Program-made: the position numbers and the translations under genes
Part shown: positions 24,301 through 35,210 of the stretch, piece after piece
How positions within the stretch are numbered: the stretch's first letter is position 1
Layout of the letters: every line of letters starts with the position of its first letter
Assembly (NCBI GenBank): GCA_036897485.1
Contig: JAYMTF010000233.1
Span: forward strand, 1 to 43,686
Origin: Pelargonium nanum
Taxonomy: Eukaryota; Streptophyta; Magnoliopsida; Geraniales; Geraniaceae
Reading direction: 5' to 3'
Length of the DNA: 43,686 bases
The notes under the pieces: generated by a model
What the model was told of the DNA's origin: nothing
Databases searched by the model: none
Seen by the model: only the letters and a program-made list of their open reading frames with translations

Positions 24301-24936
24301 TTTTATTGCAAGCATTAACTAAATAATTTCCACAAAACAACACTACCAAATTACACTTTCTACCAAGAAACTGAGCAGAAAATTAATCCCTCAATTCACA
24401 TACATCTCCAAAGAATTGCTAAAAGAAGCTTGGATTTCACATAACAAATGAGATAAATATATTTAGAGAGCTGAAACAACCTGAACAATACCGCCAAAAG
24501 ATCGACTCCAGCCATGAGAGAGCGACAACGGCACAATCGCCACAGACATCACAACTCGATCGGCATTGCAAAGCGACAGCGCCAGAGCCAGCATCGCCAC
24601 CACTTTGACTCTCTCCGAGGTGATGAACTCGGTGAAACTCGGTCTCTCCAGCTCATTTTTCCCCGCAGACGAACCAAATTGGGCATTTTCGGACGAAAAC
24701 CGAACTCTAAACCGAGACGAGAGGGCAAATTTTCCGGAACTAATCGAGTTTCGCCGAATTCTCAGAAAACTCGGCGACGAGAATTTTCTGAAACATTTTT
24801 GCTCGGACGATTCGATTGAAGGCGAAGAAAGCTGAATTTGACCAAATTTGGGATTGGCGATTCTGCGACACTGAAATATGGAGTGAGAAGCGCTGCGAAT
24901 TGGCTTGTCGAGAGGAGCTACTGCTATGGAGTTCAT
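21381..24936 (-). CDS. PHT4;3: Plastid phosphate/anion transporter, PHT4 family
   Basis: Nine exons, transcription order: 24481-24936, 23857-24083, 23403-23769, 23180-23224, 22941-23087, 22464-22601, 22336-22369, 21676-21852, 21381-21391; 533 aa. Exons of 45, 34 and 11 nt are unusually small, yet all keep frame. MFS SLC17-like transporter: motif VKVVAMLALALSLCNADRVV opens TM1, and GTLVDYYGGK is the loop 2-3 signature. GMAEGVALPCMNN and the WFPQTERARA loop follow. The first ~95 residues are Ser/Arg-rich and acid-poor, a chloroplast transit peptide. PHT4 proteins move Pi (some also ascorbate) across plastid membranes. Start: ATG at 24936 (MNSIAVAPLD) is the first in frame. The last exon is uncertain: if the GTCAGT donor at 21675 is skipped the frame ends at 21650 (538 aa). 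Assignment to PHT4;3 rests on sequence memory and on its Arabidopsis neighbour being PHS2. Confidence 0.92.
22132..22255 (-). repeat. Dispersed intronic repeat, copy 3 (inverted)
   Basis: Inside the intron between the 34-nt exon and the next coding exon of the PHT4 gene. On the minus strand it starts TTGGGCTACACATAATG, contains CTAAAAGGTCAACCTTGTTA, and ends GTGAGACTTTAGTCACCACT plus TCAACAA, matching copies 1 and 2. Confidence 0.75.
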
Positions 24937-26186
24937 GCTGGGAGGTTCAGTGGTGACGAACAGTACGGACAAGCCGCCCTAAAATATTTACCGGTGCGTT
25001 GAAATTGCCAACACTACCCTCCTACCGGTGCCGCTTGGAAGTGTATATGTGAAGTGTTCTTGAGAGGCGGGATTGTTATTATTGGATGGTGGCGAGGGTA
25101 TATGTGTAACTCTGACCTGGAATATTTGAAATGAGAAATGAATATTTTATTTAATATAATCATACCAAGTTGTAGTTGTCATTATTAACATACATGATTT
25201 CTTTGTGTTCTTCAGTTGAGCCAATTGAGGCTGATAAACCTTAACAATAATTTATTGGTTACAATTTTTATTTGAGTAATTGTACTTGTAACGTAATTAT
25301 TACAAAATCATGTATAAAATTATTAGAGTACGACAACTTTTGTTATTTTATGAAATAATTCATTAAGTGTTGTTGCTATCGTATTGTAGACCAAAATCTT
25401 AGCTATTTTACTCATTTCGTTTTGGAATAAAGACAATAATTTTTTTCGAATTTTTGTCTCAAATAAGTTAATTATGCATGAAAAGTCAACAGTATCTTTA
25501 CACTAAGTTATATTAACATATCTCACGTCATAAAATATGAAATTCGATGTCACTTGATATACAAATTGTATCATCCACTTATCAGCTAAGCTTTTGAGTT
25601 AGATTCAAGTTTAACATAATGTTTAGTTGAGCCCATCTTTGTTTTCTCGCTTTTTGATCCACTTGTTTTAACAAGTTAGTTGGTATGATTAACTAACTTC
25701 CTTACTCAGTGATAATGTGATTGTATTTAGCCCAAAAATGATATCCTCATGATAACTTTTACATATGGATTAGAGATCTTAGGGTTGATGTTTAAATTTA
25801 TATCTTGAAAGTCCAAATCAATTGAACAAATGCTCAACATTACATTAAAAAGAAACAAGAAATTGTGGGAGATTTTGAAGTCAATTTCTGTATTATGAAA
25901 CAACTCTTAACAAGAGCTCAAATCAAAATCATCATATCTACATGTAACACATTCATTGCAATGTTCATAGAGGTTCCATCAAACACTAGTCTATGTTTTC
26001 AAGAGAATCATACCATATCCCAGCTAAGTGGCAAGCAATATATATTTAGCTCAGGGAAAAAACAAAAAACTTGACATTTTCATGCCCGGACATGTTACCG
26101 ACTTTACAATTCGTATACTGAAATGCAAAAGTCACTACAAGAACAGAACAACTAGATAATAGATCCACTGTCCACACCATATTTAC
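24937..26186. other. PHT4 promoter and thioesterase 3' flank
   Basis: No gene. The PHT4 leader and promoter should lie near 24937-25150 (minus strand). From 25150 on, the DNA is very AT-rich. About 25408-25512 resembles the left part of the Stowaway-like MITE at 9582 (CTCATTTCGTTTTGGAATAA, AAGTTAATTATGCATGAAA) but has no recognisable right end. The 69-codon frame at 25865 shows no family features. Confidence 0.5.
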
Positions 26187-27697
26187 TCAAAGTTTGCTTG
26201 CATGTTTACCGAACAATGAATGGCGACCTTCAGCTATAATCTCCCCAGTTGCTTTGTTTCTCACAAGAACTATTGTGCCCGAATAGCCTCCTTTTTGTCC
26301 TAAAACCCTCCCAGTGATCTCTAACTCGTCCTGAAATTATCAGATAAAATACATGATCTTAGGCTCAACATTTGCAACTAAAATTTAAAAACATCAAATG
26401 CAGGGACAAAAAAAAAAGGAATCAAGGAAGCAGCAGCAATGAAATCCTACGAGATTAAATTTGGATTTCACCCTCCAAATCTAAATCATTTACATGAGTT
26501 CAAGAACATAACTATCTCCTCATAGACATTTCAAATTCATCGAACCCTTTAACAAGCCAAATTTCAAAGAGGAATTGATCCCAAATCCAAATGCAACCCA
26601 ACATGAACACTTACAATGCCATTTCAGAAACCGACAAGAGAGGGGCAGTGTAAGTAAGCATACAACAAGGGATTATTTGCATTCATCCTAGCATGTTTGG
26701 GCTCACACATTTTGTAATCGTGTCGTGTTCGTGTCAATCGTGTCGTATCAACACGGCTCATTAAGTTAACGTGCCGTGTTCGTGCTTTGTGTTTAAAAAA
26801 AAACGTTTTGGGTCATACAACACAGAATCAACCTTCAATAAGCACGCACGAATTATCAGCTGTAATTCATCCAACAAAACTTTCACTTGGAAGTGCAAAA
26901 GTATTCTCAATATTGGAGACATTCATGAAAATATGCAAATTAGACCAAAAACATAAGCTAAGAAACATCACCTAGAAGTACATAAGTATTCTCAATATGG
27001 AGACATTCATGAAAGTATGTGAATTAGACCTAGCACATAAGCTTAAAAAACGAGGTTTCAAGTGAAAGCTTCTCTTACATTGAGCTTGGCAGTGGACATG
27101 AAAGATATGGACATGTCCACAGAAACATTCATGGGGAGACCCTCCACATATATCACAGCCCCACCAACCTCATCAACCAAGTTCGCAACAGCACCTGTAG
27201 CAAAGTTTCCATTCCTATCCTGTTCAAAATTTTGAAATTGAGATCATTTCGACACTAAATTGGGCTCGAAATTAAGATCAACCCTTCTTTATATACTTTT
27301 TTGTGATTGCTTATACTAAAATTCTGTTAAATAATTCACTGATAGAGCTTGCAAATCACAATTCACAAATGGAAATGCAAATAATTCAGTGATGAACCCT
27401 AATTCATAAACTTTTATATAAATAATTGACCAAATAAACACCGATTAAATAGCTTGTTCATTGAATTATAAGCAAGAATTGCAGGTTAGGGTTCAGGTGC
27501 CTTACGGTGAGGCGAGGAGGGACCTTGAAAGTACACGCAACGAAACCGGGTTCGACTCGATCGACTCGGATGCCCCTTAGTGCAAAATCTTCGTAGAAAC
27601 TGCAATCGACACCGAGTCGGTGTGGGTGAATCGCGAGTCGCGACACCCTCTCCGATTCTTCATCGGGTAGCTCCAGAAATTGCTTGGCCTTCTCCAT
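26187..27697 (-). CDS. Hotdog-fold acyl-CoA thioesterase (ACOT13/4HBT-like)
   Basis: Three exons, transcription order: 27506-27697, 27079-27219, 26187-26330; 158 aa, in frame across both introns. The single hotdog domain covers about residues 45-155. The core signature FATGAVANLVDEVGGA carries D80, the likely catalytic acid of this thioesterase class. It is followed by SVDMSISFMSTAKLNDEL and GTIVLVRNKATGEIIAEGRH, typical of PaaI/ACOT13 proteins. These enzymes hydrolyse acyl-CoA esters to free acid and CoA, usually as tetramers. The ~45-residue N-terminal helix region (MEKAKQFLELPDEESERVSR) is plant-typical, and no clear transit peptide is visible. The true substrate is unknown. Arabidopsis has a close homologue next to MAC5B, which supports an ancient neighbourhood with the first gene in this window. 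Confidence 0.93.
26700..26795 (+). repeat. CGTGT-rich dispersed repeat, copy 1
   Basis: In the second intron of the thioesterase gene. It carries ACACATTTTGTAATCGTGTC followed by alternating GTGTTCGTGTC and CGTGTCGTATC words. Diverged copies occur at 35129-35210 and, inverted, 36330-36670. Confidence 0.65.
26881..27050 (+). repeat. Two-copy tandem repeat, about 85 bp
   Basis: 26881-26967 and 26970-27050 share CACTTGGAAGTGCA / CACCTAGAAGTACA, AAGTATTCTCAATAT, GGAGACATTCATGAAA, AATTAGACC and CATAAGCT in the same order. Near the 5' end of the second thioesterase intron in gene sense; non-coding. Confidence 0.85.
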
Positions 27698-30600
27698 TGT
27701 AGCAGTGACTCGAAGCAGTCAAGCTGACATTACAAGTACTGTTGTGCATGAAATTAAGGAAACTGGATTTTAATTGACCGTTGATTTGTCTTTGAAAGTT
27801 TGGGGTAGCAACATGAAAAACGACTGGTCGTACCAGCCCAGGGAATTATGTGATTCTTGTAACATGTTGAAACAAAATAGAAACTTAACATTAGAGCTAA
27901 CTATCTGTGTTTCAGAACACGGATATATAAATTCCAAATTGACTTAAAATTAATTTGATCAAATCGATATTTTTGGGTCTAATCGTATATATATTACAAA
28001 AATATGAATCGAAACGGATGAGAGTCGATAAATTCACACAAAATCGCATAACTGGTGATGACGGTTATGGCAAAGCTTTGTCAAACCCATACCATGAAAT
28101 TGTGTTATTATGTCAGTAATTGACTAAAAAGTTATGTCTTGGATGCATCACCACCTCGCTTGTAACTCAAAGTTAATCTTAGTCAACAACAATATTCATA
28201 TCTCAACTTGCATACAAAATGCTAATTAAACTCTTCATCTACTTCCGCTTTTGAAAATACGCTTTCTAGATAGTAAGATACGATGAAAAGTTTGATCCAA
28301 TTCGTTTGTTTTAAATTGAATGTCATTTGTTTATTATTAGTTATGTTATACAATAGGAGGTTGTTCTCTCATTCTAATCCAAAATCTCACTCCACCCGAC
28401 GCAGTGGGAGTTAAACTCATGACGTCCCACATGAAAATGTGCGTCTTGACTATTGCACCATCCCCTATAAGACTTGAATGTCAACTTTTTATTATTAAGA
28501 AGTTTATTATTCATGAATTACTAATATTATCTTTATAATAAGTTAGTTAGATCTTTTAAGTATGATATAACATATGATTATGAGAATACGAAAGTTAATA
28601 TACTACACTAACTAACTTCTTTTTAATTAGTTCGGTGGAAGTATGTTATTTCAGTTTGGTCCTCTAACTATGATATTTTGTTTTGAATTAGTTCAATTCA
28701 TAACAATGTCGTCAAAATAAGTTGATGTGACAACTATGTGATGTTTAGTTTAGTTAAATTTATCAGTATATAATTTAATGATCAAATTGGATCAAACCGG
28801 CGTCACGGCCACATCACTCGATTATACAATTTTATAACAAATCGGTCTCACCGGTAAATTTAGTTAACTTAAACCATCACGTCAACAAAAATTTACACAT
28901 TAGCTTAATGTAACGGCACATGTACATATTAAACCAATTTTAAACAAAACAATACAATTTGTGACCAAATTAAAAAATAAATAAAACTGAGTAGCAAATC
29001 AAAACAAAATATAATATAAAAATTGAATTTGAAGACGCAAATTAGACCTAACAATTTGAATTCAAATCCACATACACACGAAATACAAAGTGCATTTCCA
29101 ACAATCAATTTTTGAGTCGAAAAAGTTTGTACACTTTACACATAAAACTCAAACCCGTACTTCACTCCCACCACGATTCAAGTTAAGTCTTTTCATCCCA
29201 ACCTTAAAAAACTCGATCCCAAACCCGAATCGGCAACTTTAGTGTGAGTAAGTTAAGACAATTACACATTTGATAGTAAAATAAGGAAGAAAAAGGTAAA
29301 GATTCGTGGGCTCTTGTATCCGGAAAGAGCTCGTGCGGTTGGAAACACGATGCCGAGGAAGAGCACAAAGGCGCGAATTTCCATGCGAACCGAACCGAGC
29401 CATTCGTGTTGTGGTTGACCCACAAACCCCAAAAAAGTAACTCTTTTTTTCCTTGTCTTCTTCACCTTTGTCTATAAACACATTTATAGATAAATATTAT
29501 AAATCATCGTAAACGTACTCATCAACCGCTCATGGCATTGGCAGCTACTCATAAACCATCATTTCTTGCCAAAATCAGTCACCAACTAAAGTAAAGTAGA
29601 AGAAATTTTTGCCATAATGGTCTCTCAACCAAATATTGGTGGCTTGGTGCCACTCATTTCACTAGCATCTTGATAAATTCCATTGGAGTGGGGAGACATG
29701 CGAGTATGCAACTAATAGTATAGACGTTGACAATATTGACCGATAGAACGCATGTTGCAATAATGTATATAAGTTACAAATAAATGCTTTTGAAATAAAT
29801 CTTTTTGACTACAAAAAGTAAATTTTATATTTTTTTCTTTTCTGAGTGTTCTTTCAAAACAAGTTTTTTTTTTCATCCGAAAAATCTAATGCTTAAGTCA
29901 GTTTTTTACTTTTTGGTATCTCAATTTAATATTATAGCATTTAGTGTGACTCCTTTTTCTGTTTATGTATGACTATTTGTATTAAAGTATTTCTATACAT
30001 ATATAGTTGTTATGTCATCTTTATCGCTATGTTGCACACTCTATTCTCTGTTGATTATCTTAATTTTTAGTCTCTCTTTGGTTGTGGGCCTTAGGAGGGG
30101 TTTGAGCGTCAGAAAGATTTGACTATTGGTATGCTTTGGTCCTATCTCACCGGACGAGCTCCTTGGTGGTATTCCTTGATATTGTTGTTCATTTTTAGCT
30201 GTATCCCTCTCTTGACATCAGTAATTTTAAAAAACATTTATTAATGTAAAGATAGAGACATTATTAAAAGAATACGAAAATATTTGATCTAAAACTAATT
30301 ACATATTTTATCGATAAGATTTGCATACGAATCGAAATAACTTATACAGTGTTAGAATACATGTAATTCACATTCGGTTTCTGTCTCAATAGTTCAAAGC
30401 ATGGACAAAAGAAAAAGTGCTTGAAATCTAATTATGACAGCCAATCTAGCTAGGTTTAGCTATCAAAGCTTTTAAAAGTAGTTTTGTGTTCTTTTGCTAT
30501 TGAATATTCGTTAATCACTAGGGTTGTTGAAGTGTTATAAAGAATGTTTTCTTGCAAAATTTTATTTTTAGAATATAGCAGTAATAGATACTAAATATTT

Positions 30601-31560
30601 ATCAATATAATAAAACATTAGGGTGCTCATCTTCAAGCAATTTTTTGTATCGATATTAATGCCACTAACTAATATTGGTAACAAATATATATCTCTACGC
30701 AACTCCAATACTCCATACACAATATCTTTTACAAAATTTAGAACACCTAACATTTTTCTTTATATATTTCCTAATATAAGTGAGTTGTTTTTATCTTACA
30801 TATGAGATATACAATAGGAAACTACTAACTAACTTCATTTGAACATTTAAGAAAAAATGAAAGATTATTTTGGAATAAGACTTTTGTAATTACTCTATCT
30901 CCAAATGTGAGTGCTCATAAATGCCCATTAAAACACCTCGAATATGTTATTACTAACACATTCTTAACGTCAAAAGAAAATGGAACGTAAACTTAAAAGA
31001 TAGATTGACAGCATGTGCATTTTGTGTATGCGTTTCTCTTGTACTTTTCTTAAACATAATTATGATGGACTTGCATATACTTTTAGACACACCAATAGAC
31101 ATTTATCAATACAAAAAATAGGTAAAACTTGACTTATAATTAAACAATTATCAGTAAGCGAAAAAGTTACTTTGTAACGAGACAATATTGATTTCACATC
31201 ACATACATTTACCAACAGAGTTATGTACATTTACCAATATATAACTTGCATGTAACAATTACACACAAAATAAGGATGCATTTCCGCAAAACTTCTAGAC
31301 TTTGAGGATAAAAAATATTTCGTAAAAAAAAAAGGATAAAAAATAATAGTATTAATTAATAGAATAAAAAAAGGAAAGGGTTTAAGGGATGGGCTTGAGT
31401 AAAATTGGGCGTTTCCGTTTCCGTTTCGTTAAGTTCCCTCGGGTCCGGTTCTGTGTCTCACTCACAAAAACCATTTTATCTCTGTCACTCACTCACTTCA
31501 CTATCCGTTGAGCCACAACAACACTCTGTAGCTCAGTAGCTGTAGCTTCCACAAAAAGTC
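27698..31560. other. Large divergent intergenic region
   Basis: About 3.9 kb between the divergently transcribed thioesterase and DUF740 genes. No open frame shows a recognisable family. The region is AT-rich with relics: a probable SINE fragment near 28375-28466, short stretches related to the Stowaway-like MITE near 28505-28630 and 30880-30910, and otherwise unassigned DNA. Promoters of both flanking genes must lie at the two ends. Confidence 0.55.
28375..28466 (-). mobile_element. Probable tRNA-derived SINE fragment
   Basis: On the minus strand GATGGTGCAATAGTCAAG (28446-28463) resembles a tRNA box A region. GAGTTTAACTCCC (28406-28418) resembles a degenerate box B, at suitable spacing. The same order is found in the clearer SINE at 42924. 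Ends and target duplication not identified. Confidence 0.4.
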
Positions 31561-31586
31561 CTCTCTCTCTCTCTCTCTCTCTCTCT
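31561..31586 (+). repeat. CT microsatellite in 5' leader
   Basis: Thirteen CT units directly upstream of the uORF of the DUF740 gene. Pyrimidine-rich leaders are frequent around plant transcription starts. Confidence 0.9.
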
Positions 31587-31587
31587 A

Positions 31588-31629
31588 ATGAAGTACACGC
31601 CTGTGCTTCACCTCCACGCCCACCCATGA
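31588..31629 (+). promoter_or_regulatory. 13-codon uORF overlapping the main start codon (ATGA)
   Basis: ATG at 31588 opens MKYTPVLHLHAHP and stops at TGA 31627-31629. This stop shares bases with the main ATG at 31626-31628, giving a stop-start overlap ATGA. Both ATGs lack a purine at -3, so scanning past or reinitiating at the main start are both plausible. The uORF should dampen or condition translation of the downstream protein. Confidence 0.6.
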
Positions 31630-33356
31630 CTCTCCCAACCCAAACCCGCCGTCTCTCCGCCTGCCACCGCCACCCCTCCAAGCTCATCACCGGCTTCTGC
31701 GCCGCCTGCCTCACCGAGCGCCTCGCCGGCATCGACCCCGCCACGCGCCACGAGATCCCCTCCGGAATCGCCCGCCCCGCCGCGGATCTCCGCCGTAGCA
31801 AGTCCTGCTCCGGCTCCAACCGCGACGCCTTCGCCGGCATTCCCGAGCCGCGCCGCAATTCCTGCGATGTCAGAGGCCGGAGCACTCTTTGGGATCTCTT
31901 CCACACCGATAGCGAGAGGGGTGGTTCCGACAAGAGGTTGGAGCTCGAGATTGGGAATTTAGGGTTTGAATTGAAGGAGGAAGATGAGGCTGAGGAGGAA
32001 ATTAGGGTTTCGGAGGTCCTTTCTGCGGCCGATGCGGATGGTATTGATCTGAGAGTAGAGAAAGTTGAGGAATTTGATGAGGGTTTAGAGGTGAAGACGA
32101 TGAAGGAACATATAGATCTCGAATGGCAGAGCAAGAAGAATACAGGGAGGGACTTTAAGGACATTGCTGGGAGCTTCTGGGAAGCAGCATCTGTGTTTAG
32201 CAAGAAGTTGAGAAAATGGAGGGGAAAGCAGAAGTTGAAGAAGAAAGGTGGTGGCGGCTGCGCAGGTGGCGATTTGATGGCGGAGAAAGCTGGGAAGCCT
32301 TGTCCGAGGCGGTTCAGAGAAACCCAATCAGAGGTTGGGGATTATGGGCTTGGCAGGAGATCTTGCGACACTGATCCAAGAATGTCACTTGATGCTGCTA
32401 GGATATCTTGTGATGATGTGAGGTTTTCGTTCGATGAGCCCAGAGCTTCGTGGGACGGATATCTGATTGGGAAGGCATATCCACGGCTCGTGCCATTGGT
32501 TTCTGTTGTTGAGGATGTTAAGGTACCTGTATCTGATGAAGGATTTGAAGAACAAAAACCGGTTGTGGAGAAGATGAAGTCTGTGAATGAGGAGCAAAAG
32601 AGCCCCGGTGGATCAGCTCAAACTCGGGATTATTACTCTCTGCAGAGGAGAAGGAGGAGTTTTGATAGGAGAGCTGCGGGGTTGGAGGTTGAAGAACTGA
32701 AATCCATAGCTAATGCAGAGGTGACCCCTGAAACCATTGGATTGTTCCATGGGGCGAAGCTGCTGATTACAGAGAAAGAATTGATGGAATCGAACTGGAA
32801 CCAACCCATTGGTGGAAGCCATAGCTCTGAGAGCAGTCACTCTGCTTCGAATAACGATATTGCTTCTGTTGCTGCTGGGGTTGTAGGCCAAAAGGGGTTT
32901 AATAACAAGTTGCGCCGGTGGCACAAAGTGTGGAAGATTTGGGGATCTATACAGAAGCAGAGGCAAGGTGAAAATAAGTGTGAAGCCGAAGAGAAGTATC
33001 TTGGAGGAAATGTGATTGACAGACCACTCGCTGATTCGTGGCAAAAGCTTAGGAGGGTGGCTAATGGAGATGGAAACGGGGCTGTTAGCCAGAAACTTAT
33101 GCGTAGCTACAGTGTTAGCTCTAGAAACTCGTATAGTAGCATGGCTGGGTTGGTTCACAGCATCGAAACGAAAAGCAATATCAACAAGAGAAGAGAAGAA
33201 CTGGTCTTGCAGCGAAATAGGAGCGCTCCTTATTCTCCAACCAATCTTGATAATGGGCTATTGCGATTCTACTTAACTCCATTGAGAAGCAGCAGAAGTA
33301 AATCTGGGAAAAGTAGGCTAAAGACCTCACACTCTATATCCAGAAATGTCTTGTAA
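31626..33356 (+). CDS. OCTOPUS/DUF740 family polar membrane-associated protein
   Basis: Single exon, 576 aa. The N-terminus holds CHRHPSKLITGFCAACLTERL with C13, H16, C25 and C28, the conserved Cys/His motif of the DUF740 (UPF0503/OCTOPUS) family. Further conserved pieces are SCDVRGRSTLWDLF, the acidic mid-region, SFWEAASVFSKKLRKWR, the RRRRSFDRRAAG stretch, KLRRWHKVWKIWGSI and, near the end, APYSPTNLDNGLLRFYLTPL. Arabidopsis OCTOPUS is polarly attached to the plasma membrane of provascular cells, promotes phloem differentiation and antagonises BIN2 in brassinosteroid signalling. Whether this is OPS itself or an OPS-LIKE member cannot be decided by eye. The first ~300 bases are much more GC-rich than the surroundings, which creates long shadow frames on the other strand. 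The start is fixed by homology: the next in-frame Met is far downstream. Confidence 0.93.
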   Translation: MTLPTQTRRLSACHRHPSKLITGFCAACLTERLAGIDPATRHEIPSGIARPAADLRRSKSCSGSNRDAFAGIPEPRRNSCDVRGRSTLWDLFHTDSERGGSDKRLELEIGNLGFELKEEDEAEEEIRVSEVLSAADADGIDLRVEKVEEFDEGLEVKTMKEHIDLEWQSKKNTGRDFKDIAGSFWEAASVFSKKLRKWRGKQKLKKKGGGGCAGGDLMAEKAGKPCPRRFRETQSEVGDYGLGRRSCDTDPRMSLDAARISCDDVRFSFDEPRASWDGYLIGKAYPRLVPLVSVVEDVKVPVSDEGFEEQKPVVEKMKSVNEEQKSPGGSAQTRDYYSLQRRRRSFDRRAAGLEVEELKSIANAEVTPETIGLFHGAKLLITEKELMESNWNQPIGGSHSSESSHSASNNDIASVAAGVVGQKGFNNKLRRWHKVWKIWGSIQKQRQGENKCEAEEKYLGGNVIDRPLADSWQKLRRVANGDGNGAVSQKLMRSYSVSSRNSYSSMAGLVHSIETKSNINKRREELVLQRNRSAPYSPTNLDNGLLRFYLTPLRSSRSKSGKSRLKTSHSISRNVL

Positions 33357-33407
33357 AGGCGCTTCAATTGTTCTTCATTGAATGGTATGTTTGTAAAAAG
33401 ACATATT

Positions 33408-33572
33408 AGTATGTTTCTTCTAGCTCCTTGGACAACTCACACCTTATTGTTATTTCTATGTACTTCACATGTTTTTTACCTTTTCTAATAATGCAGAAAT
33501 GGAAATTGTAACATTTTTGTCTGGTAATTGTTTTTGATTGAGCCGTGCATCTGTGTCTGATCTAGCTTGGGT
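33408..33572 (+). repeat. Duplicated 3'-flank segment, copy 1
   Basis: Starts AGTATGTTTCTTCTAGCTCC and runs through GGACAACTCACA, TTATTATTTCT-like, TTTCTAATAATGCA and TTGATTGAG to CTAGCTTGG. The same landmarks in the same order occur at 34913-35078. Confidence 0.8.
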
Positions 33573-34912
33573 TTACTATCACAACTTATCTATTGTATGA
33601 AAATTTAGTGGCTCAATGCACGAGCCTTTCATTATTGTGAGGTCTGGAGAGAACCGTTTATGCATGCAACATACCCTCCTTTTGCAGAGAACTTGTTTTC
33701 CTTATCTATGTTTAAACAGGTTTCCATAGTTTGAAGCTGTAGTAGAGATATTGCTTTTCTGGGTTTTAATGATCATGAGGGAGTGAATGAAGCATTTTGG
33801 TTGCACTCTAGTGGTACTGTCATTATGTTCTTTGAACAAATCTTTTTTCTATAATTCTGCTTTTGCTCTAAAGTTGTTGGCTAATTAAGTTAGGTTTTGT
33901 GTAATATGGACATGTAAGTTATGTGCATCTGTAGTAAACATGCCTTTAATAGCTTTATGGTGAATTGCAGCTCAGCCGACCATGTTCCGAGCAGCTTTCT
34001 GTGAATGCACATCATATTGAACTAATGCATCTATCATGCTTCTTTGTTCTTTAATGTGATAGTGAACATGGCTCATAATAAGAACAATGTGAAGAAGGAT
34101 AGATACGGTTTTTTTTTTTTTATTGTCCGGTTTCATTGGCCAAACAATATTCAAGTTTACTGTCATATACTAGGGAGATGGAGAGAACCATCAGGGTGGG
34201 CGCTGAGAAAGTGTGTCAAGAATTTCTCACTTTTGTGCCGTAAGGTAATGCAAAGAGGTCAAAAAACATTTCCTATATGCACAGCTTATTTAAGAGATGA
34301 TTGGTGTGACCTGGAGATTTCAATCTATGGGGCTGATCTTCACTGCTAAAGGTCAATAGGTATGTTCATGCACTTTTTTCTTTCTTTCCTACTATTGTTT
34401 AATAAAATGATCAATTCAACAGGTGATTCCATTTGTGTTCTGATATTGTTAAAAAAAAGTTGTTATTTTCAGAAATATGATCCTCAAAATGGTCGAGGCT
34501 CGTGCACAGGACTGGACTGTCCAGTTTTTATCCTCAAAAGAATGAGTTGTTTAGTCGGGAAGACAGAACTGAGAGCTTCTAGAGATGCATATACGGCAGA
34601 AGATCAAGCATAACTTCCTCCGAATCCTATTTGCATTTACTCTGTCCTCTTTAATCTGTGTATCTAAATTTTACTATAGGAATGTAAATCCAGATAAATT
34701 ATCGTGCTTGTAGTTCTTAGTTACCGTGATCTTGTTAAAAACGTTAATTACTTCAATATTATTCGATATCACATTTCATTGTGTTTGTGAAAGCAAGCAT
34801 GTGAAAATTTCTCCCCTTTATTCATGACAGAAATTTCAAATTTCATTCTTCAATTTATGATATCTCTGCACTTAGCTTTTTCTTGCATGCATTATTATTC
34901 TTTGGCCATACT

Positions 34913-35078
34913 AGTGTGTTTCTTCTAGCTCCATGGACAAATCACATCATATTATTATTTCTCAGCACATATATTTTTCATGATTTCTAATAATGCATAA
35001 AAAGGATATTGTGTCATCTTTGCATGATAAATTATTGATCGAGTTTTGCTTTACATATGCTGAGTCTAGCTAGGAGGT
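34913..35078 (+). repeat. Duplicated 3'-flank segment, copy 2
   Basis: Starts AGTGTGTTTCTTCTAGCTCC and continues GGACAAATCACA, TTATTATTTCTC, TTTCTAATAATGCA, TTGATCGAG and CTAGCTAGG, matching 33408-33572. The copies are diverged by substitutions and small indels, so the duplication is not recent. Confidence 0.8.
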
Positions 35079-35128
35079 GGCAAGAACACAACCCAAAATT
35101 GGCCTATTTGGGAATGCAAAATGACCCA

Positions 35129-35210
35129 CATTTTGTAATCATATCGTGTTTGTGTTGAACCTTTCAAACACGGACACATGATTAATTACTTGTGTTGTGA
35201 CACGCACGAC
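35129..35210 (+). repeat. CGTGT-rich dispersed repeat, copy 2
   Basis: Contains CCACATTTTGTAATCATATC followed by GTGTTTGTGTTGAACC and, further on, GACACGCACGACACACAC. Related to copies at 26700 and 36330. Confidence 0.6.

Noticed and set aside
24937-24972. Upstream extension of the PHT4 protein (12 more residues)
   Set aside because: The extension begins with TTG, not ATG; the first in-frame ATG is at 24936 and already gives a good transit peptide.
27698-31560. Hidden gene in the 3.9-kb divergent region
   Set aside because: Open frames there are short, AT-driven, lack family motifs, and could not be joined into a spliced model.
31493-32203. Long minus-strand open frame (236 codons) opposite the DUF740 gene
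   Set aside because: It mirrors the GC-rich, repeat-like 5' coding part of the real gene. No family features; the plus frame has clear conserved motifs.
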